From Sulfidibacterium sp964598065 (GTDB lineage Bacteria > Bacteroidota > Bacteroidia > Bacteroidales > F082), in the NCBI GenBank assembly GCA_964598065.1, contig CAZRAW010000090.1, forward strand, positions 1-9,310: a stretch of DNA of 9,310 nucleotides, read 5' to 3'. Under the pieces are notes generated by a model that saw nothing but the letters and a program-made list of their open reading frames with translations, searched no databases and was not told where the DNA came from. The position numbers were made by a program, and so were the translations under genes. Shown here piece after piece: positions 6,092 through 9,310 of the stretch (its first letter is position 1; each line of letters starts with the position of its first letter).

Positions 6092-6476
6092 TTATACCGT
6101 TTACAGCCTGAATAGTGTGTGTCCATATATATGGTAAGCATAAATTAAGAATAAAGAATAACCGATTAATGATTTACGAAGTGGCTGAAAATCCAAAATC
6201 TAAAATCGGCTTATATCGGCCAAATGAGATTAATCATTATTCGATATTCCATTGCTCCTGCTTATGGACGGACACTAAATAATTTTTTACCCTTAATGCC
6301 TCTTGTGCTGAGGTTTCGGTAGTTTTTAGATAGACTTCCGGTGGCTCTTGCCACTCGTCTGTGCTAAGTCGGGGGCAATATCCGGAACGGGAGTGTAACT
6401 TGTCTGTTCCACCGAACAGGATGTTCGTGGCAATCGCCAGAATCGGGTGTTGTTGGAAAGGGTAGATTTGACGAAG
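6092..6476. other. Stretch with no convincing gene
   Basis: About 385 bp follow the 67-aa gene. Seen here: a 12-bp palindrome CCATATATATGG (6123-6134); a tandem AGAATAA pair (6148-6161); an 8-bp inverted pair TAATGATT / AATCATTA about 60 bp apart; and two short stems, GTGGC-TCTT-GCCAC (6341-6354) and CTGTTC-CACC-GAACAG (6404-6419). The left part is AT-rich, and GC content rises after about 6300. A minus-strand frame (6237-6485, 82 codons) is open but overlaps the glycosyltransferase start and matches no family I recognise. A decayed gene or an untranslated RNA is possible, but I cannot support either. Confidence 0.4.
6463..6470 (+). promoter_or_regulatory. Weak -7-like element before the glycosyltransferase
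   Basis: TAGATTTG matches TAnnTTTG but ends only 6 nt before the ATG at 6477, which would make the mRNA leaderless or nearly so. No -33 element is seen. It could be chance, or could indicate a further upstream promoter that I cannot identify. Confidence 0.25.
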
Positions 6477-7697
6477 ATGAAACATTCACACATCCATATT
6501 GCTCTTCCGGTACTGAACGAATCATTTCAACTTCCCCGGTTTCTGCAGTCATTAGATCGTCAGAAATACCGCGATTTTGATCTAACTGCGTGTGTTAACC
6601 AGTATGATAATTGGTGGCTGGATCCTGCCAAGAGAGTACAATGTGAGGATAATCGCAAAAGTTTGGCTTTGTTGAGGCAACCGCAAAAATTTCCTGTAAA
6701 TATTCTCGATAAAAGTTTGCCGGGCAGTGGCTGGCAACCCAAAAAAGGAGGCGTGGGGCGTGCCCGAAAGACAATTATGGATACGATTGCCGCTGATGCC
6801 AACGACCGCGATATTATTGTCAGCATGGATGCGGATACCGATTATCCACCTGATTATCTTGTCGTTATTGCTGAGTATTTCCGGAAACACCCGGATCATC
6901 TCGGACTCACTTTACCCTATTTTCATGTACAGACCAAAAATGAAGAGAATAACCGACTGATGATTCGTTATGAAATATATATGCATTATTATGCTTTGAA
7001 CATGATACGTATCGGTAATCCTTATCGTTTTACAGCGCTGGGGTCGGCCATGGCCTTTCCGGTTTGGGCGTATTGCAGGGTAGGAGGGCTCACTCCGGTT
7101 TTAAGCGGCGAAGACTTTTATTTTCTGCAAAAATTGGTAAAAAGCGGTACCATCGGTTATTTTGCTCCGACAACAGCTTACCCTTCTTCCCGCTTTTCGG
7201 CACGTGTAAATTTCGGTACCGGCCCGGCATTAATAAAAGGACGTGCCGGCAACTGGGATTCTTATCCGTTTTTTTCTTCCGGACTTTTTGATCTTGTTGC
7301 GGAGACTTTTCTACTGTTTCCCCGGCTTTTTGAACATGATATTTCTACACCCATGGACGATTTTCTAAAAGAGACTTTCAAAACGGAAAATGTTTGGGGC
7401 CCTTTGCGGGATAATTATAAAGACCGCCGGAATTTTGTCCGGGCTTGCATAAGCAAAGTCGATGGGTTGCGAATTCTTCAGTTTTTAAAAAAGAATTATT
7501 CCGGAGATGGTAAAAATCTTCTGCCTTTAACAGCATTTATTCGGGCGCATTCTCTTTTTCCTGTTTCTGATGAAGACCTGGCCGTGCTGCAGGAAAAAGG
7601 ATTTGAGGAAGCTGAATTAAAAATACTGACTCGCCTGCGTGAGACGTTTTTCCTTTGGGAAAACCAAGTGCGTATGGGGAAAAGCATCCCCAAATAG
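6477..7697 (+). CDS. Family 2 (GT-A fold) glycosyltransferase
   Basis: Probably transfers a sugar from a nucleotide-sugar donor to an unknown acceptor in the cytoplasm. The 406-aa protein opens directly with the first GT-A strand (HIHIALPVLNES, 5-16). The metal-binding DxD region follows a strand at 113-122 (IIVSMDADTD), and GED at 211-213 is placed where family 2 enzymes have the acceptor-activating acidic pair. A basic GGVGRARK loop (91-98) precedes the DxD. There is no signal peptide, and no clear membrane anchor; the hydrophobic stretch near 268-284 is short. The C-terminal 120 residues (about 285-406) are helical and charged, with no family I recognise. ATG at 6477 is preferred to the in-frame GTG at 6447 because the fold starts at once and the extra ten residues look non-native. 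It stands alone, with no capsule, LPS or sugar-precursor genes around it, and is followed by a strong terminator. Confidence 0.82.
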   Translation: MKHSHIHIALPVLNESFQLPRFLQSLDRQKYRDFDLTACVNQYDNWWLDPAKRVQCEDNRKSLALLRQPQKFPVNILDKSLPGSGWQPKKGGVGRARKTIMDTIAADANDRDIIVSMDADTDYPPDYLVVIAEYFRKHPDHLGLTLPYFHVQTKNEENNRLMIRYEIYMHYYALNMIRIGNPYRFTALGSAMAFPVWAYCRVGGLTPVLSGEDFYFLQKLVKSGTIGYFAPTTAYPSSRFSARVNFGTGPALIKGRAGNWDSYPFFSSGLFDLVAETFLLFPRLFEHDISTPMDDFLKETFKTENVWGPLRDNYKDRRNFVRACISKVDGLRILQFLKKNYSGDGKNLLPLTAFIRAHSLFPVSDEDLAVLQEKGFEEAELKILTRLRETFFLWENQVRMGKSIPK

Positions 7698-7715
7698 TTT
7701 AAGTTTTCCTGCGTA

Positions 7716-7774
7716 GCATATTCCAATGTAACTTATCTCTTTCCGGAAGTTGCATTGGAGCATGCCCCTTTTTT
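7716..7774 (+). terminator. Strong intrinsic terminator of the glycosyltransferase gene
   Basis: The left arm (7716-7734) and right arm (7747-7765) pair over 18 of 19 positions, counting two G-U wobbles, with one A-C mismatch and a 12-nt loop. After CCC comes T6 (7769-7774). It starts 18 bp after the glycosyltransferase stop and is oriented for that gene. The loop, right arm and T-tract lie inside the 3' end of the convergent DUF5723 gene. On the minus strand no T-tract follows, so it would work less well in that direction. Confidence 0.8.
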
Positions 7775-9232
7775 ATAACTCATACAGCTGCCCTTTTCCA
7801 GGTTGAAACGTACCGAGAAAAAAAAGTCCATTCCGGTAAGGTTGCCAATACCCAAAAAAGTCCCCAGTCTTTCTGTCCCGACAGTTATAGAATAAAACCG
7901 CAAAGTAGCTCCCACCCTGATTTTCTCATAATTGTAAACCGTAACGGGAAGGCTGACTCCAAATATTCTTGTTTCATAACGCGGAATAAGCGCCAATAGC
8001 GGCGGCTGCCTGACCGACTTCAGCCGGAAGCGTAAGGGCTGCAAAAAGTAGGCTCCCAAATAGAAGTTATTTTCAAAGTGATAATCATACTGAATGCTGA
8101 GCGTGGTGGGCAGACTCATATACATGGTGGTATCCTTTAGCGAAGCATTCAGATTACCATAAAATACATCGCTTAACATTCGTATGGTGCTGTTAATACT
8201 TGAATTTTGTACGGTATCAAATTCCTGCCAGTTAGCCGGGCGATTGTCAAACCGGTGTGTCTGTGTATAGTTCTTAAACCTGATTCCGCCAATATCCATG
8301 ATGGAAACACCAAATTTGTAAACATAATCGGCATACGGTTTTGCACAAAGCCTCTTTTCGCCCGGATCGGTGAAAGTTTTGAGACGGGTATATAGAAATC
8401 CCACATCAAGTCCCAAACCGTGTCCTTTAAAAACAGGGTTAAAATTCGATTTGTTATAATTGTTGTAATTTACGGGCAGTGCAAACCCAACGTCTCCATT
8501 ATAATTTTGGATATCAAGTCTTCTGGAATCCGGCACGGAAAATTTCAGATTTCTGGTGGCAACGTACGCTCCTGCCACACCGAACAGGAAATTCACTCCA
8601 ACGCCGAGGGAAAATTTTGTGTTCCCGCGGTCAATGAGGTCGTAGGCATAGTTGAGGTTGATTTCTGCCCAGCTTAAGGAGGAGATGCTAAAGTTATAAT
8701 CATCGAAACTCTTGTGCAATAGTAAAGGGTCGGAAAGCCTGCCATGGGATGCAGCAATTTGATAGGGGATGTTTACGCCCGTGCTGACAGAACGTGTCGA
8801 GACGCCCACTGCAAATGCCTGCCTGCCTTTCTGTACCATGACGGAAGGCCCCTGAACCCTGGATATGATGGCAAAATTCTTTGCGTCGTGGTTTTTGTAT
8901 GCGACTAAATGAATATCCGCATTTCCGGAAGTGCCATTTTCGGCCATGCGCACCAAATCCCAGAAGCCGGTACTGTCTTTATCAATATATCCTATGTTAT
9001 TTTCCGTAAAGATATCTGTAGTCATCAGATTGACATCAAGATAGACTTTTGAGTTGGTCAGAAAAGCAGGATTGAGCATGGCCCCGGCAGAACCGTTGTA
9101 ATTATCAAAACCGAGACCCACCATTTGCTGTGAAAAGATATTTTGCCACGAAAGGAAAAGAAGGACAATCAAAATATATTTAAAAATACAGGTTGTTGTA
9201 ATTTTCCTATACGATAATATCCTCCTAATCAT
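7733..9232 (-). CDS. DUF5723-type predicted outer-membrane protein
   Basis: A 499-aa exported protein. The signal peptide spans about residues 1-34 (hydrophobic core 19-28, likely cut after NIFS, leaving Gln-Gln). The mature start (GLGFDNYNG, about 39-47, then LNPAF 53-57 and a DVNL strand 66-69) matches the opening I associate with DUF5723 proteins of Bacteroidota. The remainder alternates short strands rich in aromatic and Gly/Asn residues (for example LGVGVNFLFG and DVGFLYTR), as in membrane beta-barrels, and the last strand is near 471-478 (FFSVRFNL). An outer-membrane barrel is inferred; function is unknown. A 21-residue tail (479-499) with two cysteines follows that strand, and its final ten codons lie within the terminator hairpin of the convergent gene. 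ATG at 9232 is the only start giving a full signal peptide. Confidence 0.8.
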   Translation of the reverse strand: MIRRILSYRKITTTCIFKYILIVLLFLSWQNIFSQQMVGLGFDNYNGSAGAMLNPAFLTNSKVYLDVNLMTTDIFTENNIGYIDKDSTGFWDLVRMAENGTSGNADIHLVAYKNHDAKNFAIISRVQGPSVMVQKGRQAFAVGVSTRSVSTGVNIPYQIAASHGRLSDPLLLHKSFDDYNFSISSLSWAEINLNYAYDLIDRGNTKFSLGVGVNFLFGVAGAYVATRNLKFSVPDSRRLDIQNYNGDVGFALPVNYNNYNKSNFNPVFKGHGLGLDVGFLYTRLKTFTDPGEKRLCAKPYADYVYKFGVSIMDIGGIRFKNYTQTHRFDNRPANWQEFDTVQNSSINSTIRMLSDVFYGNLNASLKDTTMYMSLPTTLSIQYDYHFENNFYLGAYFLQPLRFRLKSVRQPPLLALIPRYETRIFGVSLPVTVYNYEKIRVGATLRFYSITVGTERLGTFLGIGNLTGMDFFFSVRFNLEKGSCMSYKKGACSNATSGKR

Positions 9233-9291
9233 AAACAGGTAAAATTTGAATAAATTGAAAATTCGTTCCCTTTTGTTTTAACTAACAACAG

Positions 9292-9299
9292 CAAAAGTA
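9292..9299 (-). promoter_or_regulatory. Candidate -7 element for the DUF5723 gene
   Basis: On the minus strand this reads TACTTTTG followed by C, an exact consensus match 59 nt before the ATG, predicting a leader of about 50 nt. The -33 region lies at or beyond the window edge. The ten-base core equals that upstream of the TolB-like gene. Confidence 0.5.
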
Positions 9300-9310
9300 T
9301 GAAATCATTG

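Noticed and set aside
6123..6134. CCATATATATGG palindrome as an operator
   Set aside because: It lies after the 67-aa gene and far from any promoter element; alternating AT gives such palindromes by chance.
6447..6476. GTG start for the glycosyltransferase
   Set aside because: It adds ten residues before a protein that already begins at the first strand of the GT-A fold.
6237..6485. 82-codon minus-strand frame
   Set aside because: It overlaps the glycosyltransferase start, has no recognisable domain and no promoter; kept only as part of the gene-free stretch.
1..9310. CRISPR array, tRNA, rRNA, insertion sequence or phage genes
   Set aside because: No regularly spaced repeats, cloverleaf, rRNA-like stretches, transposase motifs or terminal inverted repeats were found on either strand by eye.

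Overview
The window reads as chromosomal DNA from a member of the Bacteroidota, probably order Bacteroidales or Marinilabiliales. Four things point there: a cdaA/folP pair set head-to-head with a DUF1599 gene followed by a DoxX-like (BT_3928-type) gene; a DUF5723-type secreted protein; signal peptides that end just before Gln-Gln; and repeated matches to the Bacteroidota -7 promoter element TAnnTTTG in place of sigma70 boxes. Shine-Dalgarno sequences are largely absent. I see no rRNA, tRNA, insertion sequence, CRISPR array or phage gene, and every confident gene looks intact.

Left part (1-1734, minus strand): cdaA, a membrane diadenylate cyclase that makes c-di-AMP and starts at TTG, lies 33 bp downstream of folP (dihydropteroate synthase). 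They probably form a short operon read from a promoter near 1760.

Second part (1735-4560, plus strand): a divergent set begins in the 55-bp folP spacer. It contains a DUF1599 protein made of two copies of one domain, an overlapping gene for a DoxX/MauE-type membrane protein with a periplasmic thioredoxin-like domain, and 4 bp later a DppB/GsiC-type ABC permease. From memory, many Bacteroides have tpiA after the DoxX-like gene; here the permease takes that place. No ATPase, second permease or binding protein is nearby.

Third part (4561-5622): a 180-bp gap between convergent ends, holding a hairpin and a doubtful 28-codon frame, then a secreted six-repeat PD40 (TolB-like) propeller protein on the minus strand.

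Fourth part (5623-6476): an AT-rich stretch around a 67-aa basic protein gene. Its upstream region packs an 18-bp dyad, a promoter element and a 10-bp perfect hairpin in order, making it the most regulated-looking part of the window. A 385-bp stretch without a convincing gene follows.

Right part (6477-9310): a family 2 glycosyltransferase (plus) converges on a DUF5723 predicted outer-membrane protein (minus). The glycosyltransferase terminator hairpin lies inside the last codons of the DUF5723 gene.

There is no clear new multi-gene system. The best leads are the regulatory block around the 67-aa gene, the uncharacterised DUF1599/DoxX-thioredoxin pair next to folP-cdaA, and the terminator embedded in coding sequence.
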